Part shown: piece by piece, positions 1 through 7,500 of the stretch
Layout of the letters: every line of letters begins with the position of its first letter
How positions within the stretch are numbered: the stretch's first letter is position 1
Origin: Chloroflexota bacterium
GTDB taxonomy: Bacteria; Chloroflexota; Dehalococcoidia; RBG-13-53-26
Direction: 5' to 3'
Assembly (NCBI GenBank): GCA_030616195.1
Contig: JAUWXW010000055.1
Location: 1-8,603, forward strand
DNA: 8,603 nt
Program-made: the position numbers and the translations under genes
The notes under the pieces: generated by a model
Databases searched by the model: none
What the model was told of the DNA's origin: nothing
The model's input: only the letters and a program-made list of their open reading frames with translations

Positions 1-575
1 TCCGGAGGAGCGCCTGCCGTTGCCCCGGTGCCCAACCTGAGCTGTCGCATAAACTCACTGGCTGGCATGTCACGGAAATTCACACACTGATAGTTAACCA
101 ACCCCCTGAATATGGCCAGTACCTTCTCGTTTTGAGTGTATCGAAGAAGCCAATCATGAATTGAGATGGAACCGGAAGGCTCGTTCCAGCTGAAGGCGCG
201 GCGAACGGCGGCCATCAGCCTGGCGGTCTCACTCTCATCGGCAAACTTGGAGATCAGATCTCTGAGCCCGCCTTTTGGTGCTACCGGATAGTCCTTGCCA
301 CCCATCCTGAAGCAGATTTCCGCAGGAAAAGAACGGACCGGGAAATCCGCTCCTACCTCTTTGAAGAGGCTCTCCACTACTCCCCCTGTCTCCACATACA
401 GCGCACCTGTGGGAAGCGTAAAACCCTTGTATTGATAGGATGACGCCCTGCCACCTACGAAGGGCAGCTTCTCAACCACCAGCGTCTTGTAACCGTAATG
501 CGCCAACAGTGCAGCAGCACCCAGTCCGCCCATGCCAGCGCCTATGACGGCTACGTCATACCTCTCCCGCTTCAC
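1..575 (-). CDS. NAD(P)/FAD-dependent oxidoreductase, phytoene desaturase-like (N-terminal part, runs off the left edge)
   Basis: About 191 N-terminal residues are visible; the C-terminal part lies outside the window. The protein opens with a Rossmann dinucleotide-binding fold. A hydrophobic strand leads into GAGMGG at residues 12-17, an acidic residue (Glu35) ends the second strand where it would bind the FAD ribose, and a GGR motif follows at 41-43. This order is characteristic of the CrtI/phytoene desaturase and amine-oxidase-like flavoprotein superfamily. The substrate cannot be told: carotenoid precursors are only one possibility, and many anaerobe members are uncharacterised. The start is GTG, because an in-frame TAA lies directly upstream and GGAGG sits seven bases before it. 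The gene begins 28 bases after the stop of the upstream 159-residue gene, so the two are probably co-transcribed. Fold and cofactor are confident; the function is open. Confidence 0.88.
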   Translation of the reverse strand, partial: MKRERYDVAVIGAGMGGLGAAALLAHYGYKTLVVEKLPFVGGRASSYQYKGFTLPTGALYVETGGVVESLFKEVGADFPVRSFPAEICFRMGGKDYPVAPKGGLRDLISKFADESETARLMAAVRRAFSWNEPSGSISIHDWLLRYTQNEKVLAIFRGLVNYQCVNFRDMPASEFMRQLRLGTGATAGAPP

Positions 576-581
576 TTATCG

Positions 582-586
582 CCTCC
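582..586 (-). promoter_or_regulatory. Ribosome binding site fixing a GTG start
   Basis: GGAGG on the minus strand, seven bases before the GTG at 573-575. With an in-frame TAA immediately upstream of that GTG, it decides the start of the FAD oxidoreductase. It lies in the 28-base gap after the preceding gene, so translation is initiated independently. Confidence 0.8.
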
Positions 587-603
587 GACGAACCCAATCG
601 AGA

Positions 604-1083
604 TCATTGACTGACAATCAGACTTATTCGATGATCCTCCCACAGCCGAGTCTCTATCTCGCTGTCAAACCAGTGCTTGTGCAGCTTGCTCTCCGACCTA
701 TCCAGGATAAATATAATCACGTAAGGGTATTGCACCGAGCACACGAGTGCCTGCCCAATAGCCGGCGCTACTAGCTCAGCTACATCGTTATCCCTCTTGG
801 CCAGCCTTACCTCCATAGCCACCACCGGCAACTCTCCCATCTCTATTGCTATGTCCGGCGAGAAGTCTGTGCCATAAGCCCAAACAGGTTTGATCTTCCC
901 CCTGTCCCTTCCCTCTACCCAAACGGAGGCAAGGTCCCCAAATAGAGCACTAACATACTGTGTAATTAAGTCGCCAACATCCAGCAACAGTTCGGTCTCG
1001 TCTTCATAGCCCTCAAACTCGGTTTCCTGCAACCTCTCACAAAGCCCATCAATAACCTCGGTCGCCTCAACCTTATTCAGCAT
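604..1083 (-). CDS. Hypothetical protein with a possible PD-(D/E)xK nuclease-like core
   Basis: I do not recognise this 159-residue protein. The N-terminal 45 residues are acidic and probably helical. The middle has a strand-rich section with Pro76-Asp77, then Glu91-Val-Arg93-Leu-Ala-Lys96, then an Ala-Ile-Gly-Gln segment (108-111), then a very hydrophobic strand around 119-127. The order Asp, about 13 residues, Glu-x-Arg/Lys, helix with Gln, strand resembles the restriction-endonuclease-like fold, but this is inferred from pattern only. No signal peptide or membrane helix is seen. The ATG at 1081-1083 is preceded by a G-rich AGGGGG stretch at a long but tolerable distance. The gene sits 28 bases upstream of the FAD oxidoreductase on the same strand. 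Its own promoter is uncertain (see 1156-1184). That the gene is real is likely from its length and coherent protein composition. Confidence 0.75.
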   Translation of the reverse strand: MLNKVEATEVIDGLCERLQETEFEGYEDETELLLDVGDLITQYVSALFGDLASVWVEGRDRGKIKPVWAYGTDFSPDIAIEMGELPVVAMEVRLAKRDNDVAELVAPAIGQALVCSVQYPYVIIFILDRSESKLHKHWFDSEIETRLWEDHRISLIVSQ

Positions 1084-1155
1084 TACAAGAGCCCCCTTTC
1101 TACGCCGTCACCATTGCGATCTACCGCTTCGTGAATTGCCTATTTGCTTTCCTTT

Positions 1156-1184
1156 ATCGTAAAGCATTATCTCAGTGCAGGCAA
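1156..1184 (-). promoter_or_regulatory. Weak candidate sigma70-type promoter for the 159-residue gene and the FAD oxidoreductase
   Basis: Read on the minus strand, TTGCCT (1179-1184) and TACGAT (1156-1161) are separated by 17 bases, each matching about four of six consensus positions. The spacing is ideal and the location is right, about 75 bases before the start codon. The -10 match is poor, so this is only a candidate. The -35 hexamer is the same as that in the gatC promoter. Confidence 0.3.
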
Positions 1185-1193
1185 GAGTGGTTT

Positions 1194-1230
1194 CTGAGAT
1201 TGCTTCGTCGCTATCGCTCCTCGCAATGAC
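1194..1230. repeat. Short interspersed repeat of the GTCATTGCGAGGAGCG type
   Basis: On the minus strand this reads GTCATTGCGAGGAGCGATAG, then CGACGAAGCAATCTCAG. The ends carry the inverted 5-mers ATTGC (1199-1203) and GCAAT (1223-1227). From memory, near-identical elements are dispersed in intergenic regions of many unrelated bacterial genomes, including anaerobic Chloroflexota and Deltaproteobacteria. Only one copy lies in this window, so repetitiveness is recalled knowledge, not seen. It sits in the 249-base gap between gatA and the 159-residue gene. Nothing else convincing was found in that gap apart from the weak promoter. No role is known to me. Confidence 0.6.
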
Positions 1231-1332
1231 ACGGGAATGCAAACCGACCGACTCGTTCTAGAATAACTGTCCATGGGACTGAGTTCAATATTCGGCGCAG
1301 GCAGGTAGCACTAATTGTCGGCCCTCTTTGCT

Positions 1333-2790
1333 CTAGAGCTTCGGCCTCTGCTTGTGCCATTCGGTAGCCTGTTCATAGGCAAAGGCAATGCGCAACAGCA
1401 CCTCTTCGCTAAGCGGCTTCCCGATAATCTGCATACCCACCGGCAGCCCGTCAGCAAAACCGGCGGGAATCGAAATAGCCGGAACTCCAGCGATATTTAT
1501 GGGCAGGGTGCAGACATCGCTGAGATACATCTGAAGCGGGTCATCCACCTTCTCACCAATTTTGAAGGGCACCGTAGGCGAAGTAGGGGTAATCAGAGCA
1601 TCGAACTTTTCGCAGGCCTGGTCGAACTCCTGCCTTATCAGCGTACGTACCTGCTGCGCCTTAAGATAGTAGGCGTCGTAGTAGCCCGCCGATAGGGCAT
1701 AGGTGCCAAGCATAATACGCCGCTTCACCTCAGGACCGAAGCCACCTTGCTTGGTCTTTTCCATGGCATCCCACATGCTCTCCGCCTCCCCTGCCGAGAA
1801 ACCGTACTTCACCCCGTCATAGCGAGCCAAATTGGCCGAAGCCTCAGAGGGAGCAATAATATAGTAAGCAGCTAAACCATAACGGGTATGAGGCAAAGAC
1901 ACGCCCCAGTCTACCTCTGCCCCCAACTCTTCCAACCTGGCAACAGCGGAACGGATTGCCTCTTCAACCCCCTTCTGCATCCCCTCTACGAAGTACTCCT
2001 GCGGCACTCCCAGGCGCAGCCCCTTTAGATCAGGAATGAGCGCCTCCCCATAGTCAGGTACGGGCTGGCGCAAGGAGGTAGAATCCCTGGGGTCATGACC
2101 GGCGATCGCATTCATCACCAGGGCACAGTCGGTGACATCCTTGGTCAGGGGACCAATCTGATCAAGGGAGCTGGCAAAAGCTACCAGCCCATATCTTGAT
2201 ACCCTACCGTAAGTTGGCTTGAGGCCTACAATGCTGCAGAACCCCGCCGGCTGGCGAATGCTTCCCCCGGTGTCAGAGCCAAGGGCATAAATAGCCTCGT
2301 CCGAAGCTACAGCCACCGCCGGGCCCCCGCTGCTGCCGCCGGGAACACGGCTCAAGTCCCACGGATTATGGGTGGGGGAAAAGGCAGAGTGTTCAGTGGA
2401 AGAGCCCATGGCAAACTCGTCCATATTCCCCTTGCCTACCATCACCATGCCGCAGCCATTCAGCCTCTCCACCACTGTAGCGTCGTAAGGCGGGATAAAG
2501 TTCTCCAGCATCCTGGAGCTGCAGGTGGTGCGCGTGCCCCTGGTGCACATGTTGTCCTTGATCACCGCCGGGATGCCCGTAAGCGGTGTCCCGTTACCCT
2601 GCCTGATCCTCTGGTCGGCTTCGTTCGCCTGCTGCAAGGCCAGGTCCTCGCTGACGGTTACAAAGGCGCGCAGATCTCCGTCTATTTTACTTATCCTATC
2701 GAGGGCGGCTTGGGTAAGCTGAAGAGAGGAGATTTCCCGGCGTCTGAGCAACTCGCCCGCTTCATGAATAGTCAACTGACACAGTTCCAT
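1333..2790 (-). CDS. gatA: Asp-tRNA(Asn)/Glu-tRNA(Gln) amidotransferase subunit A
   Basis: This is the glutaminase/amidase subunit of GatCAB. In the cytoplasm it releases ammonia from glutamine, which GatB uses to amidate Glu-tRNA(Gln) or Asp-tRNA(Asn). At 485 residues it has the usual full length. The amidase signature is intact: Lys78 in a VIKDN context, the GGSSGG loop at 151-156 with Ser153 as the cis-Ser, and Ser177 in GSDTGGS as the nucleophile. These match the Lys-cisSer-Ser triad of the family. The MDEFAMGSS segment (123-131) and the C-terminal [14 protein letters not shown] motif are also present. The ATG start lies six bases after the gatC stop, so the two are translated from one message and probably coupled. 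gatB does not follow; the next gene on this strand is 249 bases away and unrelated. The presence of GatCAB implies indirect synthesis of Gln-tRNA and/or Asn-tRNA. Confidence 0.98.
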   Translation of the reverse strand: MELCQLTIHEAGELLRRREISSLQLTQAALDRISKIDGDLRAFVTVSEDLALQQANEADQRIRQGNGTPLTGIPAVIKDNMCTRGTRTTCSSRMLENFIPPYDATVVERLNGCGMVMVGKGNMDEFAMGSSTEHSAFSPTHNPWDLSRVPGGSSGGPAVAVASDEAIYALGSDTGGSIRQPAGFCSIVGLKPTYGRVSRYGLVAFASSLDQIGPLTKDVTDCALVMNAIAGHDPRDSTSLRQPVPDYGEALIPDLKGLRLGVPQEYFVEGMQKGVEEAIRSAVARLEELGAEVDWGVSLPHTRYGLAAYYIIAPSEASANLARYDGVKYGFSAGEAESMWDAMEKTKQGGFGPEVKRRIMLGTYALSAGYYDAYYLKAQQVRTLIRQEFDQACEKFDALITPTSPTVPFKIGEKVDDPLQMYLSDVCTLPINIAGVPAISIPAGFADGLPVGMQIIGKPLSEEVLLRIAFAYEQATEWHKQRPKL

Positions 2791-2796
2791 TATTAA

Positions 2797-3084
2797 CTAC
2801 TCAAGCACCGCCCGCACTCTGAAATAGTCTTCCTCCTGGCTGGGGGCATTGGCCAGTACTTCATCTGCGGGCAGCGACGGCGCAGGTTCGTCGTCCCTCA
2901 GCACGTTCCCCAGGGCAATAGAGTGAGCTGTAGGCGGCACATCCGTGGTGTCCACCTGCTGGAGTACCTCAAAGGCCTCCAGTATATCGGATAGCTGCTC
3001 CCTGAACCTTTCCACCTCGGCGTCGCTGAGTCCCAGGCGGACAAGGAGGGCCAGACGTTTTACTTCCTCACGACTCAGTTTCAT
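2797..3084 (-). CDS. gatC: Asp-tRNA(Asn)/Glu-tRNA(Gln) amidotransferase subunit C
   Basis: A small belt subunit that wraps around GatA and GatB and stabilises the amidotransferase. It is 95 residues from the ATG at 3082-3084, a normal length. The usual pattern is seen: an N-terminal helix with LSREEVKRLALLVRLGLS, then a helix ending in the LxxVDT segment, then an LRDDEP motif, an NAP motif and a terminal YFRV segment. The family normally reads YFRVP near the end; here Arg replaces Pro. An in-frame TTG at 3088-3090 could add two residues (start 3090), but neither codon has a good Shine-Dalgarno, so ATG is preferred. It is the first gene of the gatCA unit, about 45 bases downstream of the predicted transcription start at the promoter at 3136-3165. 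Confidence 0.96.
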   Translation of the reverse strand: MKLSREEVKRLALLVRLGLSDAEVERFREQLSDILEAFEVLQQVDTTDVPPTAHSIALGNVLRDDEPAPSLPADEVLANAPSQEEDYFRVRAVLE

Positions 3085-3135
3085 TTTCAAGACAATTGCT
3101 TACGAAATAGAACTGTTTAACTTGAAGTGAGCCTA

Positions 3136-3165
3136 ATTATATCATTCGTCGCTTGCTCCAGGCAA
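3136..3165 (-). promoter_or_regulatory. Sigma70-type promoter with extended -10 for gatCA
   Basis: On the minus strand, TTGCCT (3160-3165) and a perfect TATAAT (3136-3141) are 18 bases apart. The -10 is preceded by TGA, giving the extended TGnTATAAT form. The expected start is near 3129, leaving a leader of about 45 bases. This looks like a solid constitutive promoter, as expected for a housekeeping tRNA-modifying enzyme. Confidence 0.75.
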
Positions 3166-3224
3166 TTGACGGATGCTTGCTTTCATCTTGACCTCGTGGT
3201 GGCGAGCGCCGTCGGCCGCGAGCA

Positions 3225-3254
3225 TTGACAGGCCTCTGCTTGGGAAGCTATGAT
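3225..3254 (+). promoter_or_regulatory. Sigma70-type promoter for the molybdoenzyme operon
   Basis: A perfect TTGACA (3225-3230), an 18-base spacer, and TATGAT (3249-3254), five of six matches to the -10. Transcription would start near 3261, leaving a leader of about 92 bases before the GTG at 3353. The leader contains a small possible hairpin (GTGAG 3318-3322 pairing with CTCAC 3330-3334), too short to call a riboswitch. Upstream, the GC-rich stretch 3200-3220 has short palindromes (CGGCCG, GGCGAGCGCC) that could be a regulator site, but nothing identifies a regulator. Confidence 0.7.
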
Positions 3255-3352
3255 TACGCGGGTTGGGGTAAAGCCTGGTACGGAATTTCACAGGAGTTGA
3301 GACTGGGCAATTTGGGGGTGAGTCTACACCTCACGGAGTAGGTTCAAACCAC

Positions 3353-5569
3353 GTGCCAAGAGACAGAGCGAAAAGTCCAGGGGGAGAGAATGGGCCCGAT
3401 GGCTCAAGAATGAGCCGGAGGACCTTTCTTGGTATTTCGGCAGGTGCCGCCGCAGCAGTTACTGCCAGCTACGCCATAAAGTGGCCCAGAATCAGCCTCT
3501 CCCCAACGCCGGACGAGTACGAAGAGGGAGTCATCACCGAAAAACGGGTGGCCACCTCCTGTCTCAACTGCCCCACCCGCTGCGCTGTCAATGTCAGGGT
3601 AGTCAATGGCAAAGCAGTCAGGATAGTCGGCAATCCGAAGTCAACGTACTCCGACGGCAGAGCCTGCCCTCGCTCTCACGTCGGTCTTCAAGTCCTCTAC
3701 AATCCAGAGCGAATCCAGCGACCCTGGAAGAGAAAGGAAGGGATACCTAAAGGAAAGGACACCGATCCCCAGTGGGAGTCCGTATCGTGGGACGAGGCAC
3801 TGGGCGACATCGTGGCAAGACTGGGGACCATCAGTGATGCTCCTGGCAAACTGCTGCTTATCCAGGGACTGAACACCGTCAGTGACGGGGACTTGATTCG
3901 CCGTTTTGGCCAAGCCTATGGGACCCCCAACCTCATCTCCGAGGAGAACCTGGAGCTGGATGCCGACACCGCTGGTAAGTCATTGGCAGACGGGCGAAAT
4001 GATAGCGGCTATGACCTGGAGAATAGCAACTATATCCTGGCCTTTGGCGCAAACATCGTTGAGTCTGAAAGGCCCCTGGCGCGAAACCTGCGGATGTGGG
4101 GCAAGATACGTCGTGAAAGACCAAACCGGGCCAAGGTTGTGGTAATCGACCCTCGCTATTCTGTTACCGCTGCCAAGGCCGACGAGTGGATACCCATCAA
4201 ACCAGGCACCGAGGGTGCCCTGGCTATGGCAATAGCCAATGTAATAGTAGGCGAAGGGCTTTACGACGCAACCTTTATCAACAACTGGACATCTGGATTT
4301 GATGACTACAAGGATTTTGTAACCACTGATACCTTCAGCCCTGAGCGTATTGCAGGGCACACTGGTGTCAGCGCTGACCTTATCCGTCGCGTAGCCAGGG
4401 AATTCGCTCAGTCCAAACCGGCGATTGCCTGGAGTGGCATGGGAGCCACCAGCTGGCCTCACGGCACCTACGCCAGCCACGCCATATTCTGCCTTAATGC
4501 CCTGGTGGGCGGCATTGATGCCACGGGCGGGATTGTGTACCAAGAGTCCCCGCCATACGAGGATATGCCAGCTTTAGCCGGAACTGGTCCGGGCATAAGC
4601 CTCCGCCAGGCGGCAGAGGGCCTAAGTGCCATAGACACGGTTATCGGCTTTGGCAGCAACCTTATCATGTCCGCCCCGGAGACGAGCACATGGGATGATG
4701 CCCTGGCACAGGTGCCCTACTATGTCCACATTGGACCCGCCTGGAATGAAATGGCAAAGTACGCTGATATTGTTCTTCCGGCATGTACCTATCTGGAGGA
4801 ATGGGCCTACGAGAGTGCCCTGCCAGGATCGGGCTATGCCGAAGCCAAGATAAAGCAACCGGTGGTCGAGCCGCTGCACGATTCACGACCTACAGCGCAA
4901 GTAATCCTTGGACTCGCCAGCCAGCTCGGGCCCCCGGTCAAAGACGCCTTTGAGAACATTGGCGGCGACCCGGAAGGATTTGTTAGGTTTCGAACTGCCC
5001 CCTTTGTTTCCTGGGACACGTTCAAGGCGGATGGCGTATGGAAGGGACAGGATTATCAATATGGCAAGTACGATCAAATATTCCAGACCACTTCGGGGAA
5101 ATTTGAATTCCAGGCGGAAAATCTGGGCAGGGTACTGGACAGCGAAACCGAATTCCTGGGCGATGCTTCAGAGTATCCCCTTAAGCTGACAACGTACCAT
5201 CCTGTGCTAGACGTAAGGAACGGAAACCAGAACTATCCCTGGGCTCAGGAGATATTCCTGGTGATGCATGGCTATGGCTGGGATAATTTCGCCGAAATAA
5301 ACACCCAGACAGCCGACAACCTGAGAATCAAAGATGGCGATAAGGTGTGGGTTGAGTCTGAGGTTGGCAGAATAAAGGCCAAGGCCAGGGTTTTCGAGGG
5401 GATTCGTCCCGGCGTGGTGGCTATTGCCAGTGGCCAGGGTCATTATGCCTGCGGTGAATGGGCAGATGGCATAGGTGTAAATCCTAACCAGATTATGATC
5501 CTCAATTACGATGAGGAAAGCGGGCAACCGTGCTTTTTCAATACCAGGGTGAAAGTTTACAAGGCATGA
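3353..5569 (+). CDS. Molybdopterin (bis-MGD) oxidoreductase catalytic subunit, Tat-exported, PsrA/PhsA/DMSO reductase superfamily
   Basis: A 738-residue catalytic subunit of a complex iron-sulfur molybdoenzyme. A twin-arginine signal lies at 21-27 (SRRTFLG), followed by an Ala-rich hydrophobic stretch (29-42), so the mature enzyme should face outside the cytoplasm. A [4Fe-4S] site follows as C70-x2-C73-x3-C77-x27-C105. After it come the typical molybdopterin blocks: the WDEAL region (146-150), the VVVIDPR stretch (262-268), the GTEGALAMAI segment (285-294), GGIDATGG (386-393) and a C-terminal molydopterin-dinucleotide-binding domain from about 608. No cysteine or in-frame UGA lies at 190-215, where PsrA, PhsA and formate dehydrogenases place the Mo ligand. 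Asp203, Asp205 or a Ser are possible substitutes, so the substrate (sulfur compound, oxyanion or other) is not assignable. The start is GTG at 3353, with a weak GGAG 14 bases upstream. ATG at 3410 (residue 20) is an alternative that keeps the Tat motif. It is the first gene of a four-gene operon. Confidence 0.93.
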   Translation: MPRDRAKSPGGENGPDGSRMSRRTFLGISAGAAAAVTASYAIKWPRISLSPTPDEYEEGVITEKRVATSCLNCPTRCAVNVRVVNGKAVRIVGNPKSTYSDGRACPRSHVGLQVLYNPERIQRPWKRKEGIPKGKDTDPQWESVSWDEALGDIVARLGTISDAPGKLLLIQGLNTVSDGDLIRRFGQAYGTPNLISEENLELDADTAGKSLADGRNDSGYDLENSNYILAFGANIVESERPLARNLRMWGKIRRERPNRAKVVVIDPRYSVTAAKADEWIPIKPGTEGALAMAIANVIVGEGLYDATFINNWTSGFDDYKDFVTTDTFSPERIAGHTGVSADLIRRVAREFAQSKPAIAWSGMGATSWPHGTYASHAIFCLNALVGGIDATGGIVYQESPPYEDMPALAGTGPGISLRQAAEGLSAIDTVIGFGSNLIMSAPETSTWDDALAQVPYYVHIGPAWNEMAKYADIVLPACTYLEEWAYESALPGSGYAEAKIKQPVVEPLHDSRPTAQVILGLASQLGPPVKDAFENIGGDPEGFVRFRTAPFVSWDTFKADGVWKGQDYQYGKYDQIFQTTSGKFEFQAENLGRVLDSETEFLGDASEYPLKLTTYHPVLDVRNGNQNYPWAQEIFLVMHGYGWDNFAEINTQTADNLRIKDGDKVWVESEVGRIKAKARVFEGIRPGVVAIASGQGHYACGEWADGIGVNPNQIMILNYDEESGQPCFFNTRVKVYKA

Positions 5570-5577
5570 GGCAGTAG

Positions 5578-6279
5578 ATGGCACAGTGGGGAATGGTCAT
5601 AGACCTGGACAAGTGCATAGGCTGTCAGGCATGCTCAATAGCCTGCAAGTCCGAGAACAATGTTCCCTATGGCTCACCTGATGAGCAAAAGCGAAGGACT
5701 GATATCTTCTGGCATAAGGTTATTGCCGTCAGCAAGGGTGAATATCCGACGGCCAATATCGAGATAATACCCATGCCCTGCATGCACTGTGATCATCCCC
5801 CTTGTGTGACTGTCTGCCCGGCCAAGGCAACCTACAAACGAGAGGATGGCATTGTGATGCAGAACTTCCGGCGCTGCATCGGATGCAAATACTGTATGGT
5901 CGCTTGCCCCTATGGAGCCAGGAGTTTCAATTACAGGGAGCAGGAGGAAGAGGAGTATCAGCGGCCTGATCTGCCTGCTGATCTCGGTCTCGATAACAAG
6001 GCGGACATTGGCCCCTGGCCCTTTCCACACCGGACGCACGGCGTGGTTGAGAAGTGCACTTTTTGTTTCCATCGGATAGACCAGGGGATAGAGGAAGGCA
6101 AAGAGATAGGCGTGGAGGTGGTGCCGGCCTGTGTTGAAGCCTGCCCGTCAGGTGCCAGATTTTTCGGTGATTTGAGTGACCCCGAAAGCGCAGTCTCAAA
6201 GCTACTGGCTTCAAGGGATTCGTTCAAACTGCGAGAAGACATGAGTACAAAGCCGAAGGTGTTATATCTCCCCAGATGA
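5578..6279 (+). CDS. Four-cluster [4Fe-4S] electron-transfer subunit (PsrB/DmsB/NrfC-like)
   Basis: A 233-residue ferredoxin-like subunit that passes electrons between the molybdenum subunit and the membrane anchor. It has exactly 16 cysteines in the expected four groups: C13/C16/C19/C23, C68/C71/C76/C80, C100/C103/C106/C110 and C160/C163/C185/C189. All four clusters should therefore be [4Fe-4S], with no substitution of the kind that tunes DmsB or NarH. It has no signal peptide. In this family it is folded with the catalytic subunit and carried out by that subunit's Tat signal. An acidic, Glu-rich insert lies at 121-127. The ATG follows the preceding stop by eight bases, and its GAGG ribosome binding site (5568-5571) overlaps that stop. 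This indicates tight co-translation. Family assignment is secure; the partner substrate is not known. Confidence 0.96.
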   Translation: MAQWGMVIDLDKCIGCQACSIACKSENNVPYGSPDEQKRRTDIFWHKVIAVSKGEYPTANIEIIPMPCMHCDHPPCVTVCPAKATYKREDGIVMQNFRRCIGCKYCMVACPYGARSFNYREQEEEEYQRPDLPADLGLDNKADIGPWPFPHRTHGVVEKCTFCFHRIDQGIEEGKEIGVEVVPACVEACPSGARFFGDLSDPESAVSKLLASRDSFKLREDMSTKPKVLYLPR

Positions 6280-6291
6280 GGGGTTCCTGAT

Positions 6292-7494
6292 ATGGAGCTG
6301 ACTTATACGCCAATTGAGGGCAAATCGAGGCGGTATTACACTGCGGTAGCGGTTCTCGCTGCGGTAGCCCTGGCTGGCCTCATAAGTTTTGCCATTAGTT
6401 ACTTGAGGGGTCACCAGGTGTTTGGCAGCAGCAATGCAATACCCTGGGGGCTGCCCATCGTTATCGCCATCTACCTGATAGGGCTGAGCGCCGGCTCTCT
6501 CATCCTCTCCTCTCTGACCTACGTTTTCGGTCAGGAATCGTACAAGCCTATCGCCCGGGTGGCTGTCTTTCTGGCCGTAGTGCTTATCTTTGGCGCTATG
6601 GTAGCCATAGCGGTCGACCTGGGAAGACCGGAGAAATCCTGGCGGCTTTTTATGTTCTTCTACTTGAACAACATGACCTCCATGTTCGCCCTTAACGGGA
6701 TCCTTTACGCAGGCTATTTCGTTATCAGTCTGACCTATCTCGGAGCTATCCTGGCCAACCAGTTGAAGTGGGTCAAACGGATCGGCATCCTGGCCGTTTG
6801 CTGGGCAGTCCTGGTGCACATGGGCACAGGAGCAATCTTCGGGTTCATTGCCACCAGAGAGATATTCTACTCACCGATGAAGCCCTTTGAGTTTCTGGCA
6901 GCGGCAATGGTATCCGGACTGGCGCTGCTGATAATAGCTGTGGTACTGACTCTGAGGTTCAGCAAACGCAGTATGGGCCAGGAAGTGATTTTCACCCTGG
7001 GGAGGTTATTGTCAGCCCTCATTGTACTCTTGGTGATTCTCGTTTTGGTGGACAAGCTGACCCACTTCTATTCGCCTAACCGCGATGCCACTGTGTTCCT
7101 GTTCACCGGGCGATACGCCTGGATTTTCTGGGCTGGTCAAGTAGGACTAGCCTATATAGTACCGCTCATCATCCTGCTCCACCCCAAAGCTAGAAAGACG
7201 ATTAAGTGGATAATGATCGCCGCGGCATCCGTGGTAATCGGAATATTCTTCGAGAGACTGGCGCTGGTGATTCCAGGGCTGGCCTATCCCTTACATTACT
7301 ACCCGGGGCACATTGAGGGGGTATGGGGCGAGGTAGGTTCCTTCCCCATACTGCCAACGGAAGTAATCCTGTCAATAGGCATGTTTGCCTTCCTGGGAGT
7401 TCTCTATTTCTTGGGATTGAAATTCATGGACGTGCTGCCGCCGTCGATTGAACCTGAACCAGCAGTGGACGAAGCAGCATCGGCTCAGGAGTGA
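6292..7494 (+). CDS. NrfD/PsrC-type integral membrane quinone-interacting subunit
   Basis: A 400-residue membrane protein with about ten hydrophobic segments (roughly 17-38, 52-79, 86-109, 120-152, 163-186, 199-222, 236-258, 273-296, 304-325 and 357-378). The DLGRPEK motif at 109-115 after the third helix is the hallmark of the NrfD/PsrC family, and Glu321-Arg322 late in the protein also fits. These proteins anchor the iron-sulfur subunit and exchange electrons with menaquinone, without heme. The last 20 residues are acidic and Ala/Pro-rich, probably a flexible cytoplasmic or periplasmic tail. The ATG lies 12 bases after the preceding stop, with GAGGGG (6278-6283) overlapping it. It completes an A-B-C set resembling polysulfide or tetrathionate reductase complexes. 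Confidence 0.95.
   Translation: MELTYTPIEGKSRRYYTAVAVLAAVALAGLISFAISYLRGHQVFGSSNAIPWGLPIVIAIYLIGLSAGSLILSSLTYVFGQESYKPIARVAVFLAVVLIFGAMVAIAVDLGRPEKSWRLFMFFYLNNMTSMFALNGILYAGYFVISLTYLGAILANQLKWVKRIGILAVCWAVLVHMGTGAIFGFIATREIFYSPMKPFEFLAAAMVSGLALLIIAVVLTLRFSKRSMGQEVIFTLGRLLSALIVLLVILVLVDKLTHFYSPNRDATVFLFTGRYAWIFWAGQVGLAYIVPLIILLHPKARKTIKWIMIAAASVVIGIFFERLALVIPGLAYPLHYYPGHIEGVWGEVGSFPILPTEVILSIGMFAFLGVLYFLGLKFMDVLPPSIEPEPAVDEAASAQE
7488..7491 (+). promoter_or_regulatory. Ribosome binding site fixing a TTG start
   Basis: GGAG, nine bases before the TTG at 7501-7503 and immediately before the stop of the NrfD gene. The frame of the downstream gene is closed by that same TGA (7492-7494). The TTG is therefore the only initiation codon that retains the conserved CxCHG at residues 12-16. 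Confidence 0.75.
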
Positions 7495-7500
7495 CCCGAT

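Noticed and set aside
1153..1165. Hairpin CTTTA-TCG-TAAAG as a terminator or leader structure
   Set aside because: Only five A/T-rich pairs, no T-tract; it overlaps the weak candidate -10 and is probably not stable.
1330..1339. Palindrome GCTCTAGAGC at the gatA stop as a terminator
   Set aside because: It has no loop and no following T-run on the minus strand; it is at most a chance palindrome.
1315..1695. Plus-strand open frame of 126 codons over the end of gatA
   Set aside because: It lies opposite conserved GatA coding sequence and has no ribosome binding site or family features.
3093..3168. Two CAATTG palindromes (3093-3098 and 3163-3168) flanking the gatC promoter as operator sites
   Set aside because: Six-base palindromes occur often by chance and no extended symmetry surrounds them.
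3261..3352. Molybdenum-cofactor riboswitch in the operon leader
   Set aside because: The leader is short for that class and only a five-pair hairpin is visible; the conserved core could not be recognised.
3980..4543. Antisense open frame of 187 codons inside the molybdoenzyme gene
   Set aside because: The plus-strand frame has clear domain motifs throughout, and the antisense product shows no recognisable family pattern; it is a codon-bias shadow.
6262..6819. Antisense open frame of 185 codons opposite the NrfD gene start
   Set aside because: It spans the junction of two well-supported genes and its product is polar, low-complexity-like and motif-free.
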